A stretch of DNA of 64,000 bases from positions 248,001 to 312,000 of the forward strand of contig JAFDVW010000007.1 of assembly GCA_018268755.1 (NCBI GenBank), in the 5' to 3' direction. Below the pieces are notes generated by a model. It saw only the letters and a program-made list of their open reading frames with translations, did not search any database and was not told the DNA's origin. Positions within the stretch are counted from its first letter, which is position 1, and every line of letters begins with the position of its first letter. A program made the translations under genes and the position numbers. This DNA is from Acidobacteriota bacterium (GTDB lineage Bacteria; Acidobacteriota; Terriglobia; Terriglobales; Acidobacteriaceae). This document shows positions 26,439 to 34,874 of the stretch, one piece after another.

Positions 26439-27635
26439 TTGCATACAGTACCCAAAATCGAAGAAGCGCCCCGGCGTTCGCGTGCCACTTCCGCCCTGCC
26501 GGTCCTGGCTTTGGGCGGTGGAATCACCCTGACTGCTGTGCTCCACCTGCTGCATCGCAAGAACATCCCTGTTTACACCATTTGCGCAGAAACGGATTTC
26601 GTCCGGCACTCACGACTTTATCGTCCCGCTCCGGGGTTGGCGCAAGCGCTGTCTCCGGCCGATCTGGAACCATATCTGCAGGAAACGATCTTGCCGGAAG
26701 CTGTACTGCTGCCGTGTTCCGACGATTGGGCCCAGGCGGTGGCCCTGCTTCCGCCTGAGCTTTCCGGGCGCTTCCCGCATAGCACCTCCCGCTCCCAGAT
26801 CATCGAGACGCTGGTCGATAAATGGCGGTTCGCCCAGCTCATGGAAACGTTGCGCCTGCCCCATCCCAGGACCCGGCTCCTGGGTTCGCTGGAGGACATT
26901 GCGCAGATCCCCGAAAGCGCCTTTGAACAGGCCATTCTGAAGCCGCTGGCTTCGGTCAACTTTTCTTCCCGCTTTGGGGTGAAAGGTTTTCTGGTGAACA
27001 GCCGCGCGGAAGCGCTGCGCCGCATGCAACACTTCCCTTTTCCCATCATGCTGCAAGAGTTCATTCCCGGGCCTCCCAGCGCGGGATATTTCCTGGACGG
27101 CTTTGTGGACCGCAAGGGCCGGATTTGCGCCATGTTCGCTCGCCAGCGCCTGCGTATGCATCCAGCCAAACTGGGCAACAGTACTTTGATGAAAAGTGTG
27201 CCTTGCGGTGAAGTAGCGGGGGCCGTCGCTACCCTCGAACATTTACTGGAACAGATCGGCTACCGCGGTATTTTTAGCGCAGAATTCAAATTTGACGCTC
27301 GCGATGGCATTTTCAAACTCTTCGAAATCAACGCCCGGCCCTGGTGGTACATCGAATTTCCTGCCCTCTGTGGAGTTGATGTTTGTGAAATGGCTTACCG
27401 CGACGCCCTGGAGCAGCCGGTGTCGCCCCAAATGGAATATGCCGTGGAACGTCACTGCATGTTCCTGCTGGACGACCTGCGGGCCTGGCGCTTGGAACAC
27501 AAGGCCGGATCCATGGGAATCGTCGCCTGGCTCCGCTCCTGGAAAAAATCCGAAATCACGCCCTTTCATTGGCGCGACCCCCTGCCCGGATTGTTCTACG
27601 CCATGAGCCAGTGGAAGCGCCCCAAACGCGGTTAA
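26439..27635 (+). CDS. ATP-grasp domain protein of unknown substrate
   Basis: A 398-residue protein with a Rossmann-like N-terminus (LPVLALGGGITLTAVLHLL), the conserved VDKWRFAQ that leads into the ATP-grasp fold, an ATP-binding lysine in QAILKPL, and the metal-binding end FKLFEINARPWWY. It resembles carboxylate-amine ligases of the biotin-carboxylase/D-Ala-D-Ala type but has no partner gene that would name its substrate. The only start that includes the first conserved strand is TTG at 26439, with a poor ribosome site. The C-terminal ~60 residues are specific to this type. Confidence 0.8.
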   Translation: MHTVPKIEEAPRRSRATSALPVLALGGGITLTAVLHLLHRKNIPVYTICAETDFVRHSRLYRPAPGLAQALSPADLEPYLQETILPEAVLLPCSDDWAQAVALLPPELSGRFPHSTSRSQIIETLVDKWRFAQLMETLRLPHPRTRLLGSLEDIAQIPESAFEQAILKPLASVNFSSRFGVKGFLVNSRAEALRRMQHFPFPIMLQEFIPGPPSAGYFLDGFVDRKGRICAMFARQRLRMHPAKLGNSTLMKSVPCGEVAGAVATLEHLLEQIGYRGIFSAEFKFDARDGIFKLFEINARPWWYIEFPALCGVDVCEMAYRDALEQPVSPQMEYAVERHCMFLLDDLRAWRLEHKAGSMGIVAWLRSWKKSEITPFHWRDPLPGLFYAMSQWKRPKRG

Positions 27636-27850
27636 GACTTCCTATCCTCTCTCCGCCCCTGTTCCCTGCTGGACACTTACCCGACTGATTACCATCGGGT
27701 TACCGAAGTCAGCATTACGTTTCCTTCCCACGGTGCGCAAAACATTTCACTTTTACCCTCGAGTCTCGAAAATTGCTTTTTATTTTCAATGAGTTACGTT
27801 GGCGCTACTCCTGCATTAGGTAGTGTCACCAGGTTCGGAAAAGAGAGATT

Positions 27851-28357
27851 GTGAAATTGATCGCACGCTTTGCCGCCGTTCTCGTGATGTTGACCGCTGT
27901 TGGCTTGGCTGAAAACCTGCCCGATTCTCCGGGGAGCATGATGGAATCTTCCAGCAGCTCCGTCCGGTCCATGGCCGTGACTGCGGCTGTGGTTCGCCCC
28001 ACCCCGGCCATCACCGAAAAGAAAGTGGCGGACAAGAAGTTCCTTAGCCTGACGGCGCTCTCCACTGCGGCGACCTTCGCCGACTCTTACACCACCACCT
28101 GGGCCATCCAGAACTGGCAGAACACCCCTGCAGGCGAGTCCCGTCCCTGCAACGCTGAGACCCAGTCGCCCTGGCTCTACGGCACGCACCCGACTTATGC
28201 CCGCGTCTACACCGTGGCCGCCGGCAAGAGCGTGGGCAGCGCGTTGCTCTCTTACTATCTGAAGAAGCGCCACAGCCGCTTCTGGCAGCTGCCGCTGACC
28301 GTCAACACCGCCTTCAGCCTGCAGGGCATGGCGCACAACGTGGCCAGCTGCCGCTAA
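27851..28357 (+). CDS. exported or membrane protein of unknown function, 168 residues
   Basis: Starts at GTG with AAAAGAGAG just upstream. A signal peptide is clear (hydrophobic core 5-18, cleavage near LAENL). The mature protein has a serine-rich stretch at 30-38 and weakly hydrophobic helices near 65-80 and 120-135. Two cysteines (near 100 and at the penultimate position) could form a disulfide. I recognise no domain. Codon use and ribosome site support it as real. Confidence 0.72.
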   Translation: MKLIARFAAVLVMLTAVGLAENLPDSPGSMMESSSSSVRSMAVTAAVVRPTPAITEKKVADKKFLSLTALSTAATFADSYTTTWAIQNWQNTPAGESRPCNAETQSPWLYGTHPTYARVYTVAAGKSVGSALLSYYLKKRHSRFWQLPLTVNTAFSLQGMAHNVASCR

Positions 28358-28396
28358 ACGCCACTCGCATTGCTCTCTTGCAAGTTTGGTAGGAGC

Positions 28397-28421
28397 CCCG
28401 CCAGGCGTCCGGCTTGGCGGG
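28397..28421. repeat. stem-loop after the 168-residue secreted protein gene
   Basis: CCCGCCA at 28397-28403 pairs with TGGCGGG at 28415-28421 across an 11-base loop. No T run follows, so it is at best a weak or Rho-assisted terminator. The rest of the gap to 28580 shows nothing else. Confidence 0.4.
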
Positions 28422-28579
28422 AATATCAGTAAGCTATTCCTACTTACCCATAGATACGAACCAGTCTTTCTACCTCCCTAACTTCCGCTTACACATTGGT
28501 AATCTCGACACTCTGGCAGGAGCCGGATAGCATCAGCTACCCCATCTTTCATTTCAGCGGCCTCACAAGGAGTGACCGG

Positions 28580-30031
28580 ATGGCTTGCCTGCTGCCTCTT
28601 AGTTCCGCAAAGAAGCGTCTCGCGCAGATTGTCTTTGTCCTTTTCGCGGCCTGTTGCGCATTTTGCGAAACGGCTTTGGCCACGGAGCCGCCCAAGACCT
28701 CATCGACAAGTGCCTGTAAGCCGGTGGATTTTGATTTTGACAACGCAACGGATCCGGACTCCTTTACAAAATACAAAACCGCGGTCGCTGACATGCTGGC
28801 CCAGGAAAAGTTCCGCGAATTGGATTGCCTGGCCGATTCTCTGCGGGCCAACAAGACCAAGTTTGCCGGCGGCATGTGGAAGATCCATGCTTTCTATCAA
28901 GGCCTGAAGGACCCCGTCATCAATCAACATGCCACCGAAGATGATTGGCAAACGCATTTGCAGTTGCTCGAAAAATGGTCGGCGCAGGAGCCCGAATCCA
29001 TGACCGCCCGCGTCGCTCTGGCATCGTCCTATCAGGGATACGCATGGTTTGCCCGCGGTAATGGCTACAGCGGCTCGGTCAGCGACAGCGGCTGGCAGCT
29101 CTTTGGCGAAAGGATGGCAAAATCCGCCTTCATCCTGCGGCAAGCATCCTCCCTGAAAGCCAAATGCCCGGAATGGTTCCTCGCCATGCAAGTTGTGGCC
29201 CAGGCCCAGGGATGGGACGTCGCACAGGCCAATGAGCTCTTCGAACAGGCCTTCGCCTTCGCGCCCGACTACTATTATTTCTCCCGCGCGCAAGCTGCCC
29301 TGCTGTTGCCCAAGTGGCTGGGAGAAGAAGGGGCCACGGAAAAATTCGTCACGCAAATTTCAGACCGCGTGGGCGGAAAAGCCGGCGATATCCTCTATTT
29401 TCAGCTGGCGGAAGATTTGATTTGCAGCTGTGGCGAGAACCCCGTGTTCGACCATCTTTCGTGGCCGCGGATTAAAACCGGCTTTGCGGCAACCGAAGAA
29501 GTCTACGGACCTTCGCTGGCAAACCTGAACAAATTCGCCCTCATGGCTGTGACCGCCAAAGATCCGATTACCGCGGACAAGACATTCACCCGCATCGGCG
29601 ACAACTGGGACAAAGAAGTTTGGGGAAATGAGGATTCTTATCGCAGCGATGTGGAATGGACGAAAAAGCTGGTTCCCCAAGCCTACAAGAAGCTGCAGAA
29701 TACAGCGGTCGCGGAAGCCAACGCGAAGACTTCAGAAGGTGCTGCATACAAGAAAGAGAGTGAGAAAAAACTGGCAGGCATCGTGCGGGGTTGCATGGAG
29801 AGTGAAGCTGGGGACGGAAAAGCTTTTTCCTTACTCATCGAAATGATGGCGGACGGAACGGTGGAAGAAGCTTACACCGACCTGAATAAACCGGTCAGCC
29901 GCTGCGTGTATGGCAAGCTGGCCGAAGCGCACTTCCACAAACAAGCCGTATTCTCCCAGCCGCCTCACGATAAATACTGGCTGACCTTCGACATGGACCC
30001 GGCCGCTCTGGCCCTGACATCGGCGAGGTAA
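28580..30031 (+). CDS. secreted protein, resembles DUF4034 family
   Basis: A 483-residue product with a signal peptide (core ~12-27, cleavage near ALATEP); AAGGAG seven bases before the ATG at 28580 fixes the start over an upstream ATG. The mature part is alpha-helical. Its region LEKWSAQEPESMTARVALASSYQGYAW and the following tandem helices recall DUF4034-type proteins, whose function is unknown; the likeness is from memory and moderate. Another secreted protein follows in the same direction 50 bp later, so they may be co-transcribed. Confidence 0.72.
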   Translation: MACLLPLSSAKKRLAQIVFVLFAACCAFCETALATEPPKTSSTSACKPVDFDFDNATDPDSFTKYKTAVADMLAQEKFRELDCLADSLRANKTKFAGGMWKIHAFYQGLKDPVINQHATEDDWQTHLQLLEKWSAQEPESMTARVALASSYQGYAWFARGNGYSGSVSDSGWQLFGERMAKSAFILRQASSLKAKCPEWFLAMQVVAQAQGWDVAQANELFEQAFAFAPDYYYFSRAQAALLLPKWLGEEGATEKFVTQISDRVGGKAGDILYFQLAEDLICSCGENPVFDHLSWPRIKTGFAATEEVYGPSLANLNKFALMAVTAKDPITADKTFTRIGDNWDKEVWGNEDSYRSDVEWTKKLVPQAYKKLQNTAVAEANAKTSEGAAYKKESEKKLAGIVRGCMESEAGDGKAFSLLIEMMADGTVEEAYTDLNKPVSRCVYGKLAEAHFHKQAVFSQPPHDKYWLTFDMDPAALALTSAR

Positions 30032-30081
30032 AATCGCGTACCTCTATGTCCACATTCGGAAGCCACGGTGTCTATTGCTGT

Positions 30082-31335
30082 ATGGGGATGAACGTGGCGC
30101 GGACACTCTTGTCCGCGCAGAAGAAACTCCGCGTGCTGCAACTGGGCGCAATTGTTGGAATCGTCCTCCTCGCATCGGGACGGTCCTCAGCCTGTTCGAG
30201 CCTTAGCTTCGAATGGGGTAACGCACGCGCCATGGCCGCCCTGCACGAAAAATTCTCTACGGCCATCTTTGAGGGCACACCTCAAGCCGTGACTTTGCAT
30301 TGGGACTTCATGGATGCCAAGGAGGGAGACCTACTATCCGACGACAACATGCTGCCGTACATCCTGATCACATTTAAAGTCGAGAAGACCTACAAAGGAG
30401 AACTCGGGCCGGAAGTACAGATCCGAACCGGCTTAGGCGGTGGAGATTGCGGGAGTCAATTTAGTTCAGGAATCACATATCTGGTATTTGCCTACGGGCC
30501 AAATATGCGGCAACTCACTGTCAGTAGATCTTCTTCCAGTGAATGGATCGGAGACAGCCGGGTGCAGGCCTACCTTCGCTTCCTCCGCAAGCAGCGTCCC
30601 ACCGCCAAAGACTTGGTGGAACCCAAGCGCTGGGACGATAAAGGGTGGAAGAAACAGGAAGAAGAAAGACATCGCGATTGGGAAGAATCTGAAAAGCGAT
30701 TTGCCGCCGTCACCGGCCAGATTTGCGGCAAAGTAACAGCGAAAAATATATGGCCCAGGAGCAACGGCACGATCTCATTTCTTTCAACAATGGGCTACTC
30801 CCCGGTTCAGCACCCAACTGCAACGGTTCAAGCCGATGGCTCTTTTTGCTCCGGACATCTCGGCCCAGGTCAATATTATCTTTACTTCCGTAGCCAAACC
30901 GATGACCAGGTTACGTCGGCTCTTTACTATCCAGGCGTAAGCGGAAAGGCTCAAGCCGTTCCAATTCAGGTAATGGCCGGACAGACCACCTCAAATGTAT
31001 ATTTCAATACTCCCGCGCAAGAGACTTTTTCGATATTCGGTTCAATTTCAGTCCAGTCTGGAATGCAGTTCGATCCAAGCATTTGCTCAGTAGTTCTAGC
31101 TTCTATCGATGGGAGCCCGAATCCCAGATTGTTCCCCTGGGAAACCCAAATCGAAAAGCCATCTTTCTTTTTTCCCATCTATCACTTTCGTTTTGAACAC
31201 GTCATTCCGGGTCGCTATATCCCCTACATCACCTGCAGGACTATGAGGAGATCCGGTTGGTTCACGAAAAAGACAGAAGTAGACGTCACGACGCGCATGA
31301 AGTTCATATCTCTTGCATTGGTGCAAAAGAAATAA
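30082..31335 (+). CDS. secreted protein with TIMP/NTR-like N-terminal region, unknown function
   Basis: A 417-residue product. After a signal peptide ending near SSACSS, residues ~50-150 contain a cysteine-bearing beta domain (FKVEKTYKGELG, then GGDCG) similar in layout to netrin/TIMP-like domains of bacterial secreted proteins. The C-terminal half looks like repeated beta-sandwiches of carboxypeptidase-regulatory type (GQICGKVTA, then GHLGPGQYYLYF). The charged N-terminal part of the signal peptide is the translation of the palindromic repeat at 30094-30117, so the true start may be the downstream GTG near 30133. Confidence 0.72.
   Translation: MGMNVARTLLSAQKKLRVLQLGAIVGIVLLASGRSSACSSLSFEWGNARAMAALHEKFSTAIFEGTPQAVTLHWDFMDAKEGDLLSDDNMLPYILITFKVEKTYKGELGPEVQIRTGLGGGDCGSQFSSGITYLVFAYGPNMRQLTVSRSSSSEWIGDSRVQAYLRFLRKQRPTAKDLVEPKRWDDKGWKKQEEERHRDWEESEKRFAAVTGQICGKVTAKNIWPRSNGTISFLSTMGYSPVQHPTATVQADGSFCSGHLGPGQYYLYFRSQTDDQVTSALYYPGVSGKAQAVPIQVMAGQTTSNVYFNTPAQETFSIFGSISVQSGMQFDPSICSVVLASIDGSPNPRLFPWETQIEKPSFFFPIYHFRFEHVIPGRYIPYITCRTMRRSGWFTKKTEVDVTTRMKFISLALVQKK
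30094..30117. repeat. dispersed palindromic repeat, GCGGACA type, copy 2
   Basis: GTGG, then CGCGGACA, loop CTCT and TGTCCGCG, an 8-bp perfect stem. Unlike the other copies it lies inside an annotated coding region, near its 5' end. Confidence 0.7.
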
Positions 31336-31338
31336 CGA

Positions 31339-32637
31339 CTACAGACTTTGTGAATCCCGCACACCAGCCTCCTGCACTTCCCCCAGCCTCCGCTGTAAAA
31401 AGCGCCGCTCGCTCTGGTTGGTCACCAGCTCCAGCGCCCGCGTGTAATTCTTGGCAGATTCTTCGAACCATCCCAGCCTGCGCTGTAAATCGGCCCGCGT
31501 CGCATGCAGCAGGTGATAGCTCTCCAGATCATGCGAGGCCGCCAGTTCTTCGATGATCCCCAACGCCTTTTCCGGCCCCTCCGCCATGGCCACCGCCACA
31601 GCGCGATTGAGTGACACGATGGGCGAAGGCTGCGCCCGCTCCAGCAAGCTGTAAAATTCGACAATCAGCGGCCAGTTGGTGTCTTCGGCCCGTGCCGCCT
31701 GGCAATGCTGCGCGGCAATCGCCGCCTGTAACGCAAAGGTCCCCACCTCGGTGCGAAAGGCTTCCACCACCAGGGGCAAGGCTTCTGCGATCTGCTCGCG
31801 GTTCCAGCGGCCGCGGTCTTGCTCTTCCAGAACCACTAAATCGCCGTTTGCGTTCAGCCGGGCCTCGCGCCGGGCATCGTGCAACAGCATCAGGGCCAGC
31901 AGGCCAGCCACGTCTCCTCCCCCGCGCGGCCCCAGCAGCGACCGTAGCAGCCGCCCCAGGCGGATCGCCTCGGAGCACAAGTCGGTACGCATAAGCGGAC
32001 CGCCTCGGGTCGCGGCGTAGCCTTCATTGAAAACCAGATAGATCACCGTCAGCACGGCGTCCAGCCGCTCGGTAAGTTCTTCCGTGCCGGGAACCGCATA
32101 GGGAATGCCGGCGTCGCGGATCTTGCGTTTGGCGCGCACCAGCCTCTGCGCCATGGTCGGGATCGGCACTAAAAAGGCCCGCGCAATTTCATCCGTCTCC
32201 AGGCCGCACAGCGTCCGCAGGGTCAGCCCGACTTGCGCTTCCGGCGCCAGAGCAGGATGGCAGCAGGTAAAGATCAGCCGTAGCCGGTCATCGGGGATTT
32301 CGCTGGATTCGTAATCCGGTTCGGCAAAAGGTTCCTGGACAGGGCCCAGTTCTTCCATCTTCTGCGCGAAGCGCGCCTGCCGCCGGATGCGGTCAATGGC
32401 CTTGTGCCGTGCGGTCTGGACAATCCAGGCGCGGGGAAACTCCGGCACGCCACTTTCCCGCCATTGGCTGACAGCCGCCGCGAAAGCCTCCTGCGCGACT
32501 TCTTCCGCCAGGTCGAAGTCCCCGATCAGCCCGATCAGGGTCGCCACAATCCGGCCCCAGTCCGAGCGGTACACTGCTTCCACGGCGGCTGCCGGATCGG
32601 CTGGGAACGGGGAGGGGGTGGGGGTATCGTAAGCCAC
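31339..32637 (-). CDS. ECF42-type RNA polymerase sigma factor with TPR-like C-terminus
   Basis: A 432-residue protein, far longer than a plain ECF sigma factor (~190). Residues ~15-180 hold sigma region 2 (LAEEVAQEAFAAAVSQW, then FPRAWIVQTARHKAIDRIRR) and region 4 (LTLRTLCGLETDEIARAFLVP). The remaining ~250 residues are the helical, TPR/SnoaL-free extension typical of ECF42 (DUF6596 and repeats). ECF42 factors have no anti-sigma partner and are linked with DGPF proteins, exactly as here. Start is GTG with a poorly spaced ribosome site. It converges with the secreted protein gene, leaving only 3 bp. Confidence 0.92.
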   Translation of the reverse strand: MAYDTPTPSPFPADPAAAVEAVYRSDWGRIVATLIGLIGDFDLAEEVAQEAFAAAVSQWRESGVPEFPRAWIVQTARHKAIDRIRRQARFAQKMEELGPVQEPFAEPDYESSEIPDDRLRLIFTCCHPALAPEAQVGLTLRTLCGLETDEIARAFLVPIPTMAQRLVRAKRKIRDAGIPYAVPGTEELTERLDAVLTVIYLVFNEGYAATRGGPLMRTDLCSEAIRLGRLLRSLLGPRGGGDVAGLLALMLLHDARREARLNANGDLVVLEEQDRGRWNREQIAEALPLVVEAFRTEVGTFALQAAIAAQHCQAARAEDTNWPLIVEFYSLLERAQPSPIVSLNRAVAVAMAEGPEKALGIIEELAASHDLESYHLLHATRADLQRRLGWFEESAKNYTRALELVTNQSERRFLQRRLGEVQEAGVRDSQSL

Positions 32638-32667
32638 GCCTCATTCTAAATATTTTCTTACCCCGGC

Positions 32668-32694
32668 TGTCGATTTCAGCGCCCCCGATTCGAC
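32668..32694. promoter_or_regulatory. ECF42-type promoter, probably bidirectional
   Basis: TGTCGA (32668-32673) and CGAC (32691-32694) with a 17-bp spacer, 20 bp before the first YCII gene. Because GTCGA and TCGAC are mirror images, the minus strand reads AGTCGA, 17 bp, CGAC, which would serve the sigma gene itself. TGTCGA/CGA(T/C) is, as I recall, the reported ECF42 motif. Confidence 0.65.
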
Positions 32695-32714
32695 TTACTG
32701 ACGAGGAGCTCGGC

Positions 32715-33074
32715 ATGAAATATATGTTGTTGATTTATTTGGATGAGAAAGCCATGGACGAAGCCACACGAGACAAATGTTATGTAGAGTCTACGGCTTA
32801 CGCTCACCTGCTTCAGGCCCAGGGGAAATATCTGGATGCCGCGCCCCTGCACCCCACCACCACGGCGACCAGCATCCGCTTGCGCGAGGGCAAACCGCTG
32901 GTGACGGATGGTCCCTTTGCCGAAACCCGCGAACAGCTGGGCGGCTTTTTCCTGGTGGACGCCAAGGACCTGGATGAAGCCATTCGCATGGCCACACAAG
33001 TTCCTGCCGGCCGCTTTGGCACGGTCGAAATCCGCCCGGTCATGGAGATCGCCGGGCTGCCGCAGAAGGGTTAG
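32715..33074 (+). CDS. YCII-related DGPF-domain protein (1 of 3)
   Basis: A 119-residue soluble protein of the YCII/DGPF family, a ferredoxin-like dimeric fold. It has the name-giving motif in VTDGPFAETREQLGGFF and an ending EIRPVMEI typical of the family. The biochemical role is unknown, but DGPF proteins are the standard neighbours and presumed targets of ECF42 factors. GAGGAG about eight bases upstream. It is divergent from the sigma gene and shares the site at 32668-32694. Confidence 0.92.
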   Translation: MKYMLLIYLDEKAMDEATRDKCYVESTAYAHLLQAQGKYLDAAPLHPTTTATSIRLREGKPLVTDGPFAETREQLGGFFLVDAKDLDEAIRMATQVPAGRFGTVEIRPVMEIAGLPQKG

Positions 33075-33085
33075 GAGAACTGGAT

Positions 33086-33256
33086 ATGTGTCCGTCGTGT
33101 ATTTCGAGCATGGCAGTCGCCATCGCCAGCGTGACCGCCACCAGCGGGTTGAGCATCCTGGGCATGCTGAATCTGGGCCGGACGACGGACAGGCCGCTGG
33201 GAAAAGAAGACAGACGCCCAAGCGAAGCGCAGCCCCCAAGAAGGGACCCGCTCTAG
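33086..33256 (+). CDS. small protein with one hydrophobic segment, 56 residues
   Basis: Follows the YCII gene by 11 bp; GGAG lies eight bases before the ATG. The protein starts MCPSC, has a hydrophobic stretch of about 20 residues (SSMAVAIASVTATSGLSILG) and ends in a basic, proline-rich tail. It looks like a small membrane-associated protein with a CxxC pair at its very start. No family is recognised. Close spacing and ribosome site suggest it belongs to the same operon. Confidence 0.55.
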   Translation: MCPSCISSMAVAIASVTATSGLSILGMLNLGRTTDRPLGKEDRRPSEAQPPRRDPL

Positions 33257-33384
33257 GAAAGTCCTGTGGCGGAGAAGAAGGAAAAGAAACTCAAAATTCG
33301 TGGGCGGCAACCCTGCACAAGTGCCCAATGCCGGCCGCATCCGTCTAAGTGAAAATCTGGAACCTTCCTGAAGGAGATCGCAAA

Positions 33385-34197
33385 ATGACGGCGTCTATTC
33401 TTGACCGTCCTAAAATTGCCTCCCGCGCCGAGTGGCTATTGGCGCGCAAAGCGCTTCTGGCCAAAGAGAAAGAACTCACCCGCGCCCGCGACGAAGTCAG
33501 CCGGCAACTGCGCGAGCTTCCCTGGGTCCCGGTGGAAAAGAACTACGTGTTTGACGGGACCGGCGGCAAGCCGACCCTGTCCGATCTGTTCGCCGGACGC
33601 AGCCAGCTCATCATCTATCACTTCATGTTCGGGCCGGGATGGAAAGAAGGCTGCGTGGGATGCTCCTTTCTGGCCGACCATCTGGCCGGCGTGCTCACCC
33701 ATCTCGAGCACCATGATGTCTCGCTAGTGGTGGTCTCGCGCGCTCCGCTCGCGGAAATCGCGCCTTTCAAGCAGCGCATGGGATGGACGTTCCCCTGGGT
33801 CTCCTCTTTCGGCAGCGACTTCAACTATGACTATCACGTTTCCTATACCAAGGAAGAGCTCGCGCGCGGCAAGGTCTATCACAACTTTGAGATGAATGAG
33901 AGTCCCAGTGAGGAGCTCTCCGGCATCAGTGTCTTTTATAAGGACGCGCAGGAACGGATCTTCCACACTTACTCCAGCTATGCCCGCGGAGGAGACATTC
34001 TGCTCGGGACCTACAACTACCTCGACCTCACGCCCAAGGGCCGCAATGAAAATGGACCGCGTCACAACCTTACCGACTGGGTGCGGCATCATGACCGGTA
34101 CCAGGCCGGCGGATATGTCGACCACAGCGGCCGTTATCAGGAAGAAGAAAAATCCGGCCCCTGCTGCCATGGGGAATCGTCAGTCCGACTGAAATAG
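33385..34197 (+). CDS. DUF899-family thioredoxin-like protein
   Basis: A 270-residue soluble protein. The sequence WVPVEKNYVFDG, the central IYHFMFGPGWKEGCVGCSFLADH with its CxxC pair, VSRAPLAEIAPFKQRMGW and the late TYSSYARGGD are hallmarks of DUF899, a thioredoxin-fold family of unknown function. The CVGC pair sits where thioredoxins keep their redox cysteines. GGAG about eight bases before the ATG at 33385. Its place inside the ECF42/DGPF cluster suggests a role in redox or stress response. Confidence 0.92.
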   Translation: MTASILDRPKIASRAEWLLARKALLAKEKELTRARDEVSRQLRELPWVPVEKNYVFDGTGGKPTLSDLFAGRSQLIIYHFMFGPGWKEGCVGCSFLADHLAGVLTHLEHHDVSLVVVSRAPLAEIAPFKQRMGWTFPWVSSFGSDFNYDYHVSYTKEELARGKVYHNFEMNESPSEELSGISVFYKDAQERIFHTYSSYARGGDILLGTYNYLDLTPKGRNENGPRHNLTDWVRHHDRYQAGGYVDHSGRYQEEEKSGPCCHGESSVRLK

Positions 34198-34257
34198 CGA
34201 GCGCTCCCGGCCACCCGTGGCGGCCAGGAGAAACGCAGACAGAAAAAATCGGCCGTT

Positions 34258-34284
34258 TGTCGATCCGGACGTTTCTGATTCGAT
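34258..34284 (+). promoter_or_regulatory. ECF42-type promoter upstream of second YCII gene
   Basis: TGTCGA (34258-34263), 17 bp, CGAT (34281-34284), 47 bp before the ATG of the YCII gene at 34332. Spacing is identical to the site at 32668. Confidence 0.65.
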
Positions 34285-34331
34285 CTACTTACAAAGAACA
34301 CACTCTTTCATAATTTTCAGGAGCAGAAAGC

Positions 34332-34751
34332 ATGCGATTCATGATGATTGTCAAAGCCAATGAAGATTCAGAAGCCGGCAAGTTGCCCACCCAGGAACTG
34401 ATCGCGGCCATGACCAAATACAACGAAGAATTGATGAAGGCGGGCGTCCTGGTGGACCTTTCGGGGTTGCAACCCAGTTCCAAAGGCGCGCGCGTGAAAT
34501 TCTCCGGAAACAAGCGGACCGTCATCGACGGCCCTTTCGCGGAAACCAAGGAACTGATCGCCGGTTACTGGATCATCAAGGTGAAATCGAAACAAGAGGC
34601 CATCGAGTGGGCCAAGAAAGCCCCTTGCCCCCACGATGACAAGGGAGAGATTGAAATTCGCCCCTTCTACGAGTTAGAAGACTTTGAACCCGGCGAAGGC
34701 GTGGAGCAGGCCAAGAAGTTAGGGGAGAAGTTATCAGCAAGCAAGAAATAG
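34332..34751 (+). CDS. YCII-related DGPF-domain protein (2 of 3)
   Basis: A 139-residue paralogue of the YCII protein at 32715, with MRFMMIVKANEDSEAG at the start and the DGPF motif in VIDGPFAETKELIAGYW. The later APCPHDDKGEIEIRPFYE fits the longer YCII subgroup. Its lysine-rich C-terminal tail is specific to this copy. CAGGAG lies upstream, and an ECF42-type site sits 47 bp before the ATG. Function unknown. Confidence 0.92.
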   Translation: MRFMMIVKANEDSEAGKLPTQELIAAMTKYNEELMKAGVLVDLSGLQPSSKGARVKFSGNKRTVIDGPFAETKELIAGYWIIKVKSKQEAIEWAKKAPCPHDDKGEIEIRPFYELEDFEPGEGVEQAKKLGEKLSASKK

Positions 34752-34792
34752 GGCCCCGGGGGAAGGATCAGGGCGATTTTTATGGCAACGCC

Positions 34793-34819
34793 GGTCGATT
34801 TCGCCGGTCCTTCTTCGAC
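34793..34819 (+). promoter_or_regulatory. ECF42-type promoter upstream of VOC gene
   Basis: GGTCGA (34793-34798), 17 bp, CGAC (34816-34819), 55 bp before the VOC gene. Differs from the other two sites only in the first base of the -35 hexamer. Confidence 0.6.
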
Positions 34820-34874
34820 TCAGTAGTGAATCCGCAAGCTCGTCGCGGATGATTTTCAAATTCAGGAGTCGCGC

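Noticed and set aside
31257..31556. Small plus-strand frames between the secreted protein and the sigma gene
   Set aside because: They overlap both genes, lack ribosome sites and show no domain.
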